A stretch of 64,000 nucleotides of DNA from Opitutaceae bacterium BACL24 MAG-120322-bin51 (GCA_905182435.1 CAJJBN010000011.1:1-64000), one strand, 5' to 3'; shown: positions 37,590-47,404, numbered from the stretch's first letter. Translations and numbers: made by a program. The notes: generated from the sequence alone by a model not told the origin.

Positions 37590-38489
37590 TTAAAACAGAT
37601 CTGCCTGAAAACTTGATGGCGCACGAATCACTGCACGGAACGGAGTCACCGCCGCAGACTGTGGGGCATACTCGATCACCAATGGACGCTTAGCCGCACT
37701 GCCCTCAGGCGCCTGGTAAATCTCAGCGACTTCACTCTCAACTTGCCTCAAGCGCTTCATTTTCGGGAGGAATATTTCAGCAGACAGCTGCAACGCCACA
37801 GCATCAGCCTCCATCAGCGCAAACTCTTCAAATAACTCACCCGCCTCATCAGAGATTTCAGACACTTCGATCGAGGCATGCGAAGATTCACCAGCCCCTC
37901 TCAGGCGCTGCCGATTACGCAATGTATACGTATTACCATTCAGACCAGTAAAGCGTAAAACGCCATCCGCGCATTCGATCGAAAAGTCATACCGGTAGCT
38001 GCGTTGATCATACGCAATTTCCATCAACCACCAGCCGTCTTTCACCGAAATACGCCCAACGGGAGTCTCCACAATCATCTGAGAATCATCACTGAGCACA
38101 CGATTATCCACCACCAGTAAGCCTTGCCTGAAATTAAAAATCAGCCGGCTTTTACCCTGATCAATTGACGTGCCCACATCTTGCTCGAAGCGCTCAATTG
38201 CAAAAAAACCTGCTCCTTCATGGTAAATCGAGATCTGATTCGACGTCTTGAGAAACACTGCATCCTTCTCTTTTGTGCGAATCTGCAGCAAGCCCGAGAC
38301 AGCACGCGGCAAGCTGTCAGCCGGGTTCATTTGCAACGATCCCCCGCCCGCTTCCTCCACAATTACCTCTCCCGCCACAGACGTCACCACGACGGCCCCA
38401 CGCATCCAGTCCTGGGCTTGAAGCATCGCAACCGCCGCGAACAGAGCCGCGAACAGAATAAAAAAGACCTTACGCATAGACGAACTCAT
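37590..38489 (-). CDS. FecR-like periplasmic/anchored protein
   Basis: 299 residues. A hydrophobic segment (about 6-24) acts as signal peptide or anchor. The body has FecR-domain features: VTSVAGEVIVEE, then TKEKDAVFLKTSNQISIYHE, FNFRQGLLVVDNR and VETPVGRISVKDGWWLMEIA, which resemble the repeated strands of FecR/PEP-CTERM-linked proteins. The C-terminal 100 residues are helical with no known motif. It overlaps the O-antigen ligase gene by ATGA (38486-38489), so they are one transcript. FecR-like proteins with exosortase loci are thought to be structural, but the role here is inferred. Confidence 0.75.
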   Translation of the reverse strand: MSSSMRKVFFILFAALFAAVAMLQAQDWMRGAVVVTSVAGEVIVEEAGGGSLQMNPADSLPRAVSGLLQIRTKEKDAVFLKTSNQISIYHEGAGFFAIERFEQDVGTSIDQGKSRLIFNFRQGLLVVDNRVLSDDSQMIVETPVGRISVKDGWWLMEIAYDQRSYRYDFSIECADGVLRFTGLNGNTYTLRNRQRLRGAGESSHASIEVSEISDEAGELFEEFALMEADAVALQLSAEIFLPKMKRLRQVESEVAEIYQAPEGSAAKRPLVIEYAPQSAAVTPFRAVIRAPSSFQADLF

Positions 38490-40438
38490 AGAATACGAAG
38501 TTTTTGCTGCAGCTTACTAGCCGCAGCATGATTGGGATTAATCTCGAGGGCACGCTGCACTGATTCGATCGCTTCAGAGTGTCTCTCCTTAAAATGACTG
38601 CAATAAGCTGCCCAATAATAATGTGCGTTGCAATTATTCGGCGCCAATTCCAACGCCCTAGCCAACGCGGTCTCCGCTGCGGCATCATTACCACCGAGCC
38701 CTTGTGCAATACCAAGCTGCGCCCATCCCATCCAATAGGTCTCGCTCAGTTCGATCGCCCGCTGCGCGTAATCCGAAGCCAGCGCACCAGTCGCAGCATA
38801 ATTCGCAGGATTCCGATAAAATTGCTGGCAGGTTGCCGCACTCAAACCGATCCACACATCCACATTATCAGGATCTAGCAGTATCGCAGCTTCATACAGC
38901 TCAATCACCTCATCCAGCAGGTCCGTACTGCCAGATACGTGCACACGTTGCTCAACAATTTGGTCCAAGCGTTGCCGGGCATGCAACTCTAGCGCCTGAG
39001 CTTGTATGCGAGACGCACTGATTGAATAAAATCCAACCGCCAACACGAGTCCCAAGCAGAAATACCCAAGCCGCATCCAGCCGCCGTGAGGGATGTTCAA
39101 ACGACGCTTAAAACTCGATTTAACCAGAATTGAGAAGAACAACACACCATACAAAGTGAGCGCAGGCGTATAAAAAACAAACGAACTGAACAAGCAGAGC
39201 GCAAAAGAAAGTACACTGGCAAGACCGATCGAAAGAAAGAACTTTGTCGGCGGCATGATTGCACCCTTGGCGTCCTTAAGCTTCACGCGATCGGGCTCAG
39301 ATCGCCAATGTTGGATCGCGTACCACAGCACCAACAAACTCGGCAGTAGAAACAGCACGCCGCCAAGCATTCCATACTCTGACAGAATCAACAGATAGTC
39401 ATTGTGCGGCGTCATTGGTAACTTTTCCAACGATTGCCTTTCACTTTGCTCAAACTCAGCGGAGAAGCTACCGCCCCCAGCCCCAGAGATCGGCGCATCC
39501 AAGGTGATCTCGAGCGCTTCCTGCCATAAGATCGGACGAACCGCTTCGCCCTCGCCGCCCATCGCCTGCACGGCACGCGTTTTGAATTGTGGTAAAAAGA
39601 AGGCCTGCGGCAACACTACGATCACTAACAGAGACACACCAAGCAAACTACCCCACACGCGGCGCGATGGTCTCAAAAAACAGGCCCACGGCAGAATCAG
39701 CAAAACAATCAGCAGCATTAGCAGCGGCCAAAACAGCTGCGTAAGGAAAATCGAAATCACAAACATCACCCCGATATACAGGCACAAGACACGTAGAATT
39801 ACCGGCAGGCGAGGCACCAGTCCCGCGATCAACAGTGATGGCAATAGAATCAGCAGAAAGGCCGCAAAACTATTCGGATCAGCAAACGAACCAGTCGCTT
39901 GCCCAAAAAACTCAGGACTTAACCTCAATCCGTATTCAGCATAGGCATTCGCGAGCTTCGACGGATTTTGGAAGAACTGATAGAAGCCAATGAATATGGC
40001 GTATGCCGCAGGCGAGATCGCAAGCGTAATCAACACCCACAGGTGTGCACGCGTGCGCACATTATTGACCAACACCCATAAAAATATCACGGCCTCCAGC
40101 GCATAAATGAGCTCATACCAGCCACGCCACGCAGTCGGGCTCACCCAAGTCACATTCATCCAGATCCACGCCACAAACGGGAGAAAAAGAACTGGCACAT
40201 AACTCAAACGCTTCGGCTGCTCCTGCTCGATCGCGAGCCACAGCCCGTGCAACACTATCAAGCAAGCGAACAGCGGCAGAAGCAGCACATGCGTATCCGG
40301 CCGGACCCCTCCGAGCAACAGAGCCGATAGCGTAACAATCGCCCCGAGACAAAAAGTGACCAACCAGTCGACAAAATTCGCCAAAGAGATCTGGCCCAAA
40401 TAGGCAATATTACCGGACTTATCGATCAGTGAGGGCAT
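38486..40438 (-). CDS. O-antigen ligase / Wzy-like membrane protein with C-terminal TPR
   Basis: 650 residues. About a dozen membrane spans cover residues 15-470. The largest periplasmic loop holds the Wzy_C/WaaL region (ISGAGGGSFSAEFEQ, then PHNDYLLILSEYGMLGGVLF, which has the ligase family His-N-x-Y-L pattern). After the last span come tetratricopeptide repeats (about 490-645: YEAAILLDPDNVDVWIGL, ...IELSETYWMGWAQLGIA, RALELAPNNCNAHYYWAAY, RALEINPNHAAASKLQQ). It should polymerise, or ligate to lipid, a polysaccharide in the inner membrane. It is the first gene of the unit with the FecR-like protein, divergent from epsI. Confidence 0.85.
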   Translation of the reverse strand: MPSLIDKSGNIAYLGQISLANFVDWLVTFCLGAIVTLSALLLGGVRPDTHVLLLPLFACLIVLHGLWLAIEQEQPKRLSYVPVLFLPFVAWIWMNVTWVSPTAWRGWYELIYALEAVIFLWVLVNNVRTRAHLWVLITLAISPAAYAIFIGFYQFFQNPSKLANAYAEYGLRLSPEFFGQATGSFADPNSFAAFLLILLPSLLIAGLVPRLPVILRVLCLYIGVMFVISIFLTQLFWPLLMLLIVLLILPWACFLRPSRRVWGSLLGVSLLVIVVLPQAFFLPQFKTRAVQAMGGEGEAVRPILWQEALEITLDAPISGAGGGSFSAEFEQSERQSLEKLPMTPHNDYLLILSEYGMLGGVLFLLPSLLVLWYAIQHWRSEPDRVKLKDAKGAIMPPTKFFLSIGLASVLSFALCLFSSFVFYTPALTLYGVLFFSILVKSSFKRRLNIPHGGWMRLGYFCLGLVLAVGFYSISASRIQAQALELHARQRLDQIVEQRVHVSGSTDLLDEVIELYEAAILLDPDNVDVWIGLSAATCQQFYRNPANYAATGALASDYAQRAIELSETYWMGWAQLGIAQGLGGNDAAAETALARALELAPNNCNAHYYWAAYCSHFKERHSEAIESVQRALEINPNHAAASKLQQKLRIL

Positions 40439-40666
40439 AGATTGAGAGGCAGGACTTCAGCGAGATTCACGAATTAAACAATTAGGCAATAAACAGTCCG
40501 TGCGATTCTATAAACAATAAAAACACCTGTTTTACTATCCACCAATCTAACGAGCCGGCCAGATCTCCCCCTAAATCCTCCCCTCTCGAAGGAACTTAAC
40601 ACGTAATCTGTTTTCTTGAGTCTATGGCAGAAGCCGTTTTTATGGCTCTATTCCTCAAGCCCCCTC

Positions 40667-41365
40667 ATGAAAAAAATCATTCTTATTCTCGGTATCGCCA
40701 TCCTCCTCACCGCCCTCGGGCTACGGGCGTATTTCGCCTTTGTGCCGCCGCCAGAGTCGACGCTACACGAAGCGCTGGCAGATATCGTCCCGAGTGAATT
40801 AGCAGGATGGAAGATCAACGATATGAACATGGCGGAATCCCCCGAGTCCAGCGCGCGTATCACCGACTTCCTCAACTTCGACGACGCCATTTTCCGCGTG
40901 TTCGAAAAAGGCGATACCTTTGTCGGCCTCTACATCGCCTATTGGTCTCCAGGCAAAGCCTCCTACCGCTGGGCCGGCGCCCACACCCCGGACACCTGCT
41001 GGGTGCAGAACGGATGGACTTGCACAGAGCGCAAATACAGCATCCCATTCCACCACGGCGACGCGCAATTTCAACCAGCCGAGTATGGTGTCTATGAGAA
41101 AAGCGAGAGCGCCCAGAACGTCTACTTCTGGCACCTAGTTGGAGGGACCGCCTTTGGTTACAAGCAACAAGATGGACATAATATTTTCGGCGCGCTGATT
41201 GACATAAAACACCACGGTCTAGATCTGCGCCAAGAGCAGTTCTTCATTCGTCTGTCCAGCAACAAGAGTCTCGAACAGCTCAAGAAAACAGCGGGGGTCG
41301 ATCAAATCCTCGACAGCCTTTCTGCCATCGGCCTCGGGGGCTCGATCGAAATCGGAAAACTCTAA
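40667..41365 (+). CDS. epsI: exosortase-associated protein EpsI
   Basis: 232 residues from ATG 40667 (a TTG at 40616 would add 17 residues). One N-terminal membrane span (about 3-22) precedes the EpsI domain: ELAGWKINDMNMAESPE, FVGLYIAYWSPGKASYRWAG, then AHTPDTCWVQNGWTC, the conserved H-x-P-x-x-C-x-x-x-x-G-W patch. EpsI is encoded with exosortases and is linked to exopolysaccharide export or its protein targets. No exosortase gene is in the window. Its stop overlaps the neuD-type gene's stop by four bases (convergent). Divergent from the O-antigen ligase. Confidence 0.85.
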   Translation: MKKIILILGIAILLTALGLRAYFAFVPPPESTLHEALADIVPSELAGWKINDMNMAESPESSARITDFLNFDDAIFRVFEKGDTFVGLYIAYWSPGKASYRWAGAHTPDTCWVQNGWTCTERKYSIPFHHGDAQFQPAEYGVYEKSESAQNVYFWHLVGGTAFGYKQQDGHNIFGALIDIKHHGLDLRQEQFFIRLSSNKSLEQLKKTAGVDQILDSLSAIGLGGSIEIGKL

Positions 41366-41994
41366 GCGAGCACGCGCGCAGGATTTCCGAAGACTTTTTG
41401 TCCGTTCTTAACCGAGCGGATCACCACTGCGCCTGCGCCCACATAGGAAAAATCGCCAATCGACTTGCCGGGCACAATTCGAACACCTGTTGCCAAAAAG
41501 GCTCCGACACCATAACGAGTGTTTCCAGTGAGATCGCAATGCCCACTAATCGTGGCCCAATCACCGATCACCACATCGTGCCCTGCACTACTGTGGCAAT
41601 TGATCGCAACAAAGTCGCCGATTGTAATATCCGCCGTTAAGGTCACTCGTGGGCATAACACGACACCATTCCCGAGCTGAATGTTCCCACCCAGAATGGC
41701 AGACGGATGCACCAGTGAAATAAATTCCGCTGAGCGTTCCATCAATGCCTGGCAGACCTGCTTCTTAATCATTGGTGCTCCGATCGCACAGACAAACACT
41801 TCGTCTGCAGCAGGTTGGTGCGCCTGGATCGAACCAATCACACCGACTGGATACTGATACCCATCGAGGACATCCGCATCATCGTCTATAAACCCCGCAA
41901 GCTCCCAGGCTTTGCCGGAATCTGGATGATCACTGGCCCACGCATAGACTTCACGGCCAAAACCTCCTGCCCCTACAATAATCAGTTTTTTCAT
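41362..41994 (-). CDS. NeuD-family sugar O/N-acyltransferase
   Basis: 210 residues. The N-terminal Rossmann-like part KKLIIVGAGGFGREVYAWAS (residues 2-21) binds a nucleotide sugar. From about residue 100 the left-handed beta-helix hexapeptides run (AILGGNIQLGNGVVLCPRV, TADITIGDFVAINCHSSAG, with the catalytic His in the latter). NeuD/PglD/PerB enzymes acylate an amino or hydroxyl group of a sugar, usually acetyl, sometimes longer. It is the last gene of a seven-gene operon that includes two acyl carrier proteins, so I infer transfer of an operon-made acyl group. Overlaps the EpsI gene's stop. Confidence 0.85.
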   Translation of the reverse strand: MKKLIIVGAGGFGREVYAWASDHPDSGKAWELAGFIDDDADVLDGYQYPVGVIGSIQAHQPAADEVFVCAIGAPMIKKQVCQALMERSAEFISLVHPSAILGGNIQLGNGVVLCPRVTLTADITIGDFVAINCHSSAGHDVVIGDWATISGHCDLTGNTRYGVGAFLATGVRIVPGKSIGDFSYVGAGAVVIRSVKNGQKVFGNPARVLA

Positions 41995-42019
41995 ATTCGG
42001 CTAAATCAACAATTAGGCG

Positions 42020-42757
42020 CTACTGGATAGAAAAGCCTCCATCGACGGGAAGGGTAACACCCGTCACCCAACGGGACGCGTCCGAAAGCAGAAAAGAAGC
42101 CGCAGCAGCGACATCCGCTGGCTGCCCAGCTCCAAGTGGATACGCTTTTAAATGCGCGGCGAGTGCTTCACCTGAGATACGTTCCGCAGCACTGGCGGCC
42201 ATCTCCGTCTCAATCATCCCCGGAGCAATACAGTTCACACGCATCCGCTTCGGCGCTAATTCCAGCGCAAGGCAGCGTGCCGAGGCCTCCAGCCCAGCCT
42301 TACTTGCCGCATATGCAGCATAACCAGCCGCGCCGCGCGCGGATGCTACCGAAGACAGCCACACCATCGATGCACCAGCGTTCAACTTTTTCTTTTTCAG
42401 TAAATCACGAATCAACAGCAGTGGCCCCGTCGTATTCACATTCAAACAAACCTCGACATCTGCGTCCTTGAGGTAGCGCACAGGAGCCACAGGAGCCACA
42501 CCCGCGGCGTAGACGACTCCATCAACCGTGCCGATCGTATCGGCCAGTTGCGCACGTCCAGCAGAGTCACTCAAATCCACCGACAGCGAGTCCGCGCCCA
42601 ACTCTTGAGAGAGTGCGTTCAACTTCGCTTCGTTACGCCCAGACAAGATCAGGCTCGCACCTTCACTCTTTAAATGACGTGCAATCGAACAGCCCAATCC
42701 GCCAGTCGCACCGACGACCAGAATCTGTTTATTCTTAAATTTATCGGAACCGCTCAT
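42020..42757 (-). CDS. SDR-family 3-oxoacyl reductase-like enzyme
   Basis: 245 residues, classical short-chain dehydrogenase. VVGATGGLGCSIARHLKS is the NAD(P) site; the N-x-A-G-equivalent is YAAGVAPVAPV; Ser in WLSSVASARGAAGY and the YxxxK in YAAYAASKAGLEA complete the triad; VNCIAPGMIETEMAA is the P-G motif. It ends in TGVTLPVDGGFSIQ, as FabG does. It would reduce a 3-oxoacyl-ACP to the hydroxyacyl form. It lies two bases from the ACP gene (42760) and 25 bases before the acyltransferase. Confidence 0.88.
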   Translation of the reverse strand: MSGSDKFKNKQILVVGATGGLGCSIARHLKSEGASLILSGRNEAKLNALSQELGADSLSVDLSDSAGRAQLADTIGTVDGVVYAAGVAPVAPVRYLKDADVEVCLNVNTTGPLLLIRDLLKKKKLNAGASMVWLSSVASARGAAGYAAYAASKAGLEASARCLALELAPKRMRVNCIAPGMIETEMAASAAERISGEALAAHLKAYPLGAGQPADVAAAASFLLSDASRWVTGVTLPVDGGFSIQ

Positions 42758-42759
42758 AC

Positions 42760-42990
42760 TTAAGATGACTCACTGACTTGCGCAAACAGCGCCTCCAGCG
42801 TCTCACAGTTTTTTAGTGTGTCAGCCTTTAGGCGCACATCGTATTCCGCATCGACCATCGCAATCACAGTCAAGACTGCCAACGAATCCCACGCCTCAAG
42901 CTCCCTGTATTTGGTCGCTACTGTTAATGAACCGGGCTCGATGTCTTCGACCGCTTCTTCGAACTCTTCTATAAATTTTTCTAAACTCAT
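42760..42990 (-). CDS. acyl carrier protein (first of two in the operon)
   Basis: 76 residues. The phosphopantetheine site is ELEAWDSLAVLTVIAMVDAE (Ser about residue 36), with the E-W-D-S-L form typical of ACPs in polysaccharide and polyketide loci rather than AcpP. Acidic helices surround it. It is 2 bases before the SDR gene and 50 bases after the KAS III gene. With the ketosynthase upstream, it is the likely platform for chain building. Confidence 0.85.
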   Translation of the reverse strand: MSLEKFIEEFEEAVEDIEPGSLTVATKYRELEAWDSLAVLTVIAMVDAEYDVRLKADTLKNCETLEALFAQVSESS

Positions 42991-43040
42991 GGGCTGTATT
43001 TAAAAGACCAATACCGACTCTGGTGCCGCCTAACAAGTTT

Positions 43041-44123
43041 CTATTCGCTCGGCGCACTTTCAATAATTTCGCAGACAGCCAACTCGGCAATATCGAGGAT
43101 CACACTGGCCCACGACAGGCCGACTCCGAAACCCGACAGCAATACACGCTGCGTGTCGGCACCGCACAGCACATCCTGCAATTCTCCGCACATCGCCGAC
43201 GGAATCGATGCCGAGCTCTGATTCCCGTAGCGCTCGACCGTCTGCATCGGCACTTTCTCAGGATCAATTTTTAAGCGCTTCGCAATATTACTAAGAATGT
43301 AGCGATTGGCCTGATGAAACACGAAGTAATCCACCGCATCCAGATCCAGCCCCGCATAGTCGACTAAATCCCGCACCGCCTTAGGCTCTTCGACGATCGA
43401 AAAATTAAAGATCTCCGCGCCATCCATAAAAAGGTTTTCAGGCGAACGCACGTTGCCGCTCGAATCTGCCACCTCGGCCTGCGTCTCTGCCGAACTCGGC
43501 ATGCGTTGACCGCCGGCTGGCACGATCAATTTATCAAAACCCTTTCCATCCGTCTCAAGGCTAAACCAGGCAGGACACTCGCACTCACTGCGCTGGATCA
43601 ATGTCGCACTGCCCCCGTCGCCAAACAACGGCGCTACTGCACGATCTTTCGGATTCACAATCCGACTGATGGTATCTCCCGCAAGTAGCAACACCCGCTC
43701 ACAACCACCTGCGCTAACCATCATATGCGCCAACCACAGACCATACACATAGCCCGAACAGCCCAAATTCACATCGAATGCAGCGCAACTCTTTGGCAAA
43801 TCTAGGCGCCCATGCAGCACCGCAGCATTACATGGCTGCAAATAATCTGGCGTTTGCGTCACAAAAATCACCGCGTCAATCGCCTCAGGCTCGAGACTCA
43901 TGCCTTTCAATAGTCGTCGGGCAGCTGCTTCGCATAGATCCGCCGCGGTCGTGCCCGGCTCCACGACACGCCGCCGATCCAGCCCAATGGTTTTCTTTAA
44001 GCGTGCGATTTGCTTCTCGTTGCCGCCGAACAGATCGATCTCATCATCGATACATTTTTCCAAAGGTGGCACACAGGTAACGACCCCGCCAATTTGAACC
44101 TGATTAAAACTGCATTTTGCCAT
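43041..44123 (-). CDS. beta-ketoacyl-ACP synthase III-like
   Basis: 360 residues from ATG 44123; a longer frame adds 48 unlikely residues. The KAS III triad is present: Cys in [11 protein letters not shown] (about 120), His in [10 protein letters not shown] and Asn in [29 protein letters not shown] and [20 protein letters not shown], then [11 protein letters not shown], are further family blocks. It condenses an acyl-CoA or acyl-ACP starter with malonyl-ACP. The N-terminal half is somewhat unlike FabH ([19 protein letters not shown]), as in ketosynthases dedicated to LPS or capsule acyl groups. 50 bases upstream of the ACP. Confidence 0.88.
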   Translation of the reverse strand: MAKCSFNQVQIGGVVTCVPPLEKCIDDEIDLFGGNEKQIARLKKTIGLDRRRVVEPGTTAADLCEAAARRLLKGMSLEPEAIDAVIFVTQTPDYLQPCNAAVLHGRLDLPKSCAAFDVNLGCSGYVYGLWLAHMMVSAGGCERVLLLAGDTISRIVNPKDRAVAPLFGDGGSATLIQRSECECPAWFSLETDGKGFDKLIVPAGGQRMPSSAETQAEVADSSGNVRSPENLFMDGAEIFNFSIVEEPKAVRDLVDYAGLDLDAVDYFVFHQANRYILSNIAKRLKIDPEKVPMQTVERYGNQSSASIPSAMCGELQDVLCGADTQRVLLSGFGVGLSWASVILDIAELAVCEIIESAPSE

Positions 44124-44337
44124 AACACTATCATGCGCAGGATCGCACAAAGTGAAAGCCCATTTTACCGAGAATCCGCCGCGCACGATGTAATTGCGAA
44201 AGTTGCCATGCGGCGTCGTCGCTTGCGGCGGCCAGCAGACACAGAAACGCTCAAATTGGCCTGCCAAGCGCAGACGCCACGGGTTCAGACTCTTCCAGAA
44301 CGATTGGCCACCTTTACCATTACGCTCCTCAACCCGA

Positions 44338-45666
44338 CTACCCTCGCTTCAGGCGATCGGTCATCGACAGCTCAGCGCGCAGCTCCACTGCCACTGGAAT
44401 CTTCCAATCTGCAATGCGCCCGCGACAATGCTGACGGATCAAACGTTTCCAGGTACGCAAATCTTGGTTCGATGCAGTCACGATCTCACACGCAACCATA
44501 CTTCCAGTCACTGACGCGGCCTTGCCGAACACACAGCAGGCATCCACGCCCTCGATCTCTGAGAGCACCTGCTCCACCTCTGCGGGGTGCACCTTCTGCC
44601 CACCGACATTGATTAACTGACTACGCCTGCCGATAATGCGTAGATTCCCTGCTTCGGCTTCTTCCACTAGATCGCCGGTCCGATACCATCCATCCGCCTC
44701 AAGGGAGGATTCGTCGGCATTTAAATAGCCCAAGATCCGCGAACTCGTTTTCAGCCACAACTCTTCATCTTGCACACGCCATTCGACGCCTGAATCTTCA
44801 ATGCGAAAATAGACACTGTCGCTGCTCTGACTCTTGATACGGATCGCTCCAGTCTCACTGGTGCCAAACTTCTGTTGAAATGCCGCATCTGGAAATGCTT
44901 TAACCAACCGCCCCAGCAGCCTGGCTGACATCGGCTCTGCCCCATATGCAATCACCTCCAAACTCGAACAATCGAACTTCTCTGTGACGTGCGCCAACAG
45001 CATGAGATTTAAAAACGTCGGCGACGCTGGTAGTATATTAACATTATACCGCTCAATCGCCGCTCCCACCGCAAGCGCGCTGCGCGCCTCAGGCACCACC
45101 AAGGTCGAGCCTGCAAATAAAGTGCGAAAGGCAGAATCCAGCCCGCCAATGTGATCCGCCAGCAGCAACTGCACCGTCCGATCCGCTCGCGGTCGAACCT
45201 CACGATAGCGATCTAAGAGCGCATTCAAATCATGTAGCATCCCCTTTGGCTCACCGCTGGTGCCACTACTAAAAAGAATTAAGCCCGCATGCCCACGCGC
45301 CGATAGCTGACTGATTAATTTCGAAGCACTCGCGATCGGCGGCTGCGAGCGCAGGCCCTCCTCACTCAGCACAAACGTCGCGCCAGCAATACGCTGCTGC
45401 TCGACTTGCTCAGCCATCGGCATCTCTGAGGATTGCGGCAACGCCACTTGCTTCAGGCGTACGATTGCCAAAACCGCAGCCAGCGCGTGCATCGTGCCAG
45501 CCGTCTGAATCGCAATCACCGCTGGCGCTTGGCCCATCACAGGAGACAGCAATGCCTCAATTCGATCCACTTCGGCGACAAAATCAGCATACGTCCAAGT
45601 GCGCCCGTCCTCATAGCAAGCAAGCTTGGCACCGAACTCGGCAAACTGCTGATCAATCCAGCTCAC
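44338..45666 (-). CDS. AMP-dependent acyl ligase, ANL family
   Basis: 442 residues, shorter than most acyl-CoA synthetases (about 500). The A3 motif [17 protein letters not shown] (about 135-150), [20 protein letters not shown], and the hinge YRTGDLVE are present. The C-terminal lobe has [20 protein letters not shown] and ends at [10 protein letters not shown], where the usual catalytic Lys loop is compact. It activates a carboxylate as acyl-AMP; with ACPs next door, loading onto ACP rather than CoA is inferred. It lies three bases before the second SDR and is separated from KAS III by 214 bases with no supported gene. Confidence 0.86.
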   Translation of the reverse strand: MSWIDQQFAEFGAKLACYEDGRTWTYADFVAEVDRIEALLSPVMGQAPAVIAIQTAGTMHALAAVLAIVRLKQVALPQSSEMPMAEQVEQQRIAGATFVLSEEGLRSQPPIASASKLISQLSARGHAGLILFSSGTSGEPKGMLHDLNALLDRYREVRPRADRTVQLLLADHIGGLDSAFRTLFAGSTLVVPEARSALAVGAAIERYNVNILPASPTFLNLMLLAHVTEKFDCSSLEVIAYGAEPMSARLLGRLVKAFPDAAFQQKFGTSETGAIRIKSQSSDSVYFRIEDSGVEWRVQDEELWLKTSSRILGYLNADESSLEADGWYRTGDLVEEAEAGNLRIIGRRSQLINVGGQKVHPAEVEQVLSEIEGVDACCVFGKAASVTGSMVACEIVTASNQDLRTWKRLIRQHCRGRIADWKIPVAVELRAELSMTDRLKRG

Positions 45667-45669
45667 AAC

Positions 45670-46365
45670 TTAAGTCACTCCACCCAAATAGAGCACTTGC
45701 CCAGTGATAAAGTCACTCTCCGCCCTTAGGAAGAAATCGACCGCATTGATCACATCCGCCGCCTGGCCGTAGCGCGGGATCGCCTGCCGCGCGAGCAACG
45801 CATCCATCTTTTCCGACGACACACCCTTAATCAGATCCGTCATCACTGGCGTCGGCCCGACCGCATTCACCGTAATGCGCAGCTCGGCCAACTCACGCGC
45901 CATGATCCGCGTCAAGCTCTCCACCGCGGCTTTACTGGCTGCATAAACTGCCTCACCTTCCAAGTTCAGCGGATGCGCCACGGTGGTAAAATTCACGATT
46001 CGCGGCTGCTCGCTCTTGCGCATCAGTTTGGCAAATTCACGACAAAACAAGAAGGTCCCGACCACATTCGTCTGTAAAATAGCATTTACCGTCGAACCCG
46101 GCGTTAACAAACAATGGTTCATCGAGGCGATCCCGGCATTATTTAGTAGCGCATCGACGGCACCGACTTGTCGCTTCACATTGCGCGCCATTTTAATCAC
46201 GGCGGATTCATCACTCACATCTAATGCATAGTGCCGATACTGAGCGTGCTCAATCGATGACTCGCCACGACTACAGCCGATGACTCCCCAGCCTTCAGCC
46301 AGATAATGCTCAGCCAACGATCGGCCAATCCCCTTGCGCGTACCGGTAATAACGATCTGCTTCAC
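45670..46365 (-). CDS. SDR oxidoreductase with Thr in the catalytic Ser position
   Basis: 231 residues. TGTRKGIGRSLAEHYLA is the cofactor loop, NNAGIASMNH the N-N-A-G motif, and VYAASKAAVESLTRIMAREL the YxxxK helix. The residue aligned with the catalytic Ser is in NFTTVAHPLN, so it is Thr by my reading. The C-terminus ends in FITGQVLYLGG, as in 3-oxoacyl-ACP reductases. It overlaps the upstream ACP gene by four bases (46362-46365) and is three bases from the ligase. A second reductase in one operon suggests two different reductions, or one reduction and one redundant step. Confidence 0.86.
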   Translation of the reverse strand: MKQIVITGTRKGIGRSLAEHYLAEGWGVIGCSRGESSIEHAQYRHYALDVSDESAVIKMARNVKRQVGAVDALLNNAGIASMNHCLLTPGSTVNAILQTNVVGTFLFCREFAKLMRKSEQPRIVNFTTVAHPLNLEGEAVYAASKAAVESLTRIMARELAELRITVNAVGPTPVMTDLIKGVSSEKMDALLARQAIPRYGQAADVINAVDFFLRAESDFITGQVLYLGGVT

Positions 46366-46658
46366 GCTTCGATCCTCTCTAACACCGCTTGCGCCAGTGT
46401 CTTAATAGTCAAAAACGGCGAATGTCGCGCGCTCATGGCTTTCTCATCGGCAAGCGCAATCGCTGCTCCGAATTGCTCAGAAACGGCATCCTCCACATCT
46501 GCAAGCAGGTTCACCAGCGCCATACTATCTAGGACTCCATCGTTGCCATACAGCGCAGATTCCGCACTCGGTTGCTGCAATGCAACTAAATCAAAATCTT
46601 CGGCTAACAATCGCACCGATTCAATCACGAGAACTTCAACTTCTTTAGAGGTAGGCAT
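46362..46658 (-). CDS. acyl carrier protein (second; first gene of the operon)
   Basis: 98 residues from ATG 46658; the ATG at 46682 would add eight. The phosphopantetheine Ser lies in GNDGVLDSMALVNLLADVED (about residue 42), and the C-terminal helix ends KTLAQAVLERIEA. An unusual acidic insert (EQFGAAIALADEKAMSARH) follows. It opens the seven-gene minus-strand operon and overlaps the SDR gene by four bases. The divergent 46659-46943 interval to accB must hold its promoter; no clear box was seen. Confidence 0.85.
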   Translation of the reverse strand: MPTSKEVEVLVIESVRLLAEDFDLVALQQPSAESALYGNDGVLDSMALVNLLADVEDAVSEQFGAAIALADEKAMSARHSPFLTIKTLAQAVLERIEA

Positions 46659-46943
46659 AATGAGTTTATCAATCTGCAGCATTTAGATAGGAATAGTAAA
46701 ATAAATAAGGCATTCCCGGGCTGATCGATCGCTGCACAAATTGAGTAATGCATCGTCAATTCGAGCAAGAAAGAAAAAAGCATCGATTCGGGCTTTGTCG
46801 GCCCCCGTCAAATACGTAACAAAGTAATTGCACCCGAGCGAAAGCTCTACTTACATATCGTTCAATTCGATTGTCGATGCCCTCCTGGGCACTGGCGTTC
46901 GATTCGAACTCTCAAACAATCAAAGCCACAAGAAAGGAAACAC

Positions 46944-47399
46944 TTGGACTTAAAAGCTATCAAACAGGTCGTCGAACTGATGAAACGCTCGGAACTTTCC
47001 GAATTTGAAATTGAAGAGGAAGGCTTCAAGCTGCGCCTCTGCCGCAAGAATGGCGACACACAGATCGTTCACGCTGCTCCTCTAGCCACGGCTCCATTAG
47101 TCGCCCCAGCTCCAACTGGCGCGCCATTAGCAGCCGCAGCTCCAGTGGAAGAAAAGGGCATCTCGATTGTGAAGTCGCCAATGGTTGGCACTTTCTACAC
47201 CTCCGCTTCGCCTGAAAGCCCTGCATTTGCCAAAATCGGCACCAAAGTCGGCGCGGACTCGATCGTCTGTATCATCGAGGCGATGAAGGTGATGAACGAA
47301 ATCCAATCCGAACTTAGCGGCACAATCACTGAAGTGCTTATTGAGGACGGCGAAGCCGTCGAATATGGGCAACCACTCTTCAAAGTTAAAACGGCTTAA
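46944..47399 (+). CDS. accB: acetyl-CoA carboxylase biotin carboxyl carrier protein
   Basis: 151 residues. The start is a TTG at 46944, decided by a clear Shine-Dalgarno-like AAAGGAAA six bases upstream. The N-terminus ([20 protein letters not shown]) and the Ala/Pro-rich linker (about 50-75) are standard. The biotinyl domain begins [20 protein letters not shown] and contains EAMKVMNEI with the biotinylated Lys. It carries CO2 for the first step of fatty acid synthesis. It is followed after five bases by accC, the usual pair. Confidence 0.96.
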   Translation: MDLKAIKQVVELMKRSELSEFEIEEEGFKLRLCRKNGDTQIVHAAPLATAPLVAPAPTGAPLAAAAPVEEKGISIVKSPMVGTFYTSASPESPAFAKIGTKVGADSIVCIIEAMKVMNEIQSELSGTITEVLIEDGEAVEYGQPLFKVKTA

Positions 47400-47404
47400 T
47401 CCGT

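Noticed and set aside
44124-44337. N-terminal extension of the KAS III protein or a small gene before it
   Set aside because: The open frame has no ATG and reads unlike any KAS III; the ATG at 44123 gives a normal-length enzyme.
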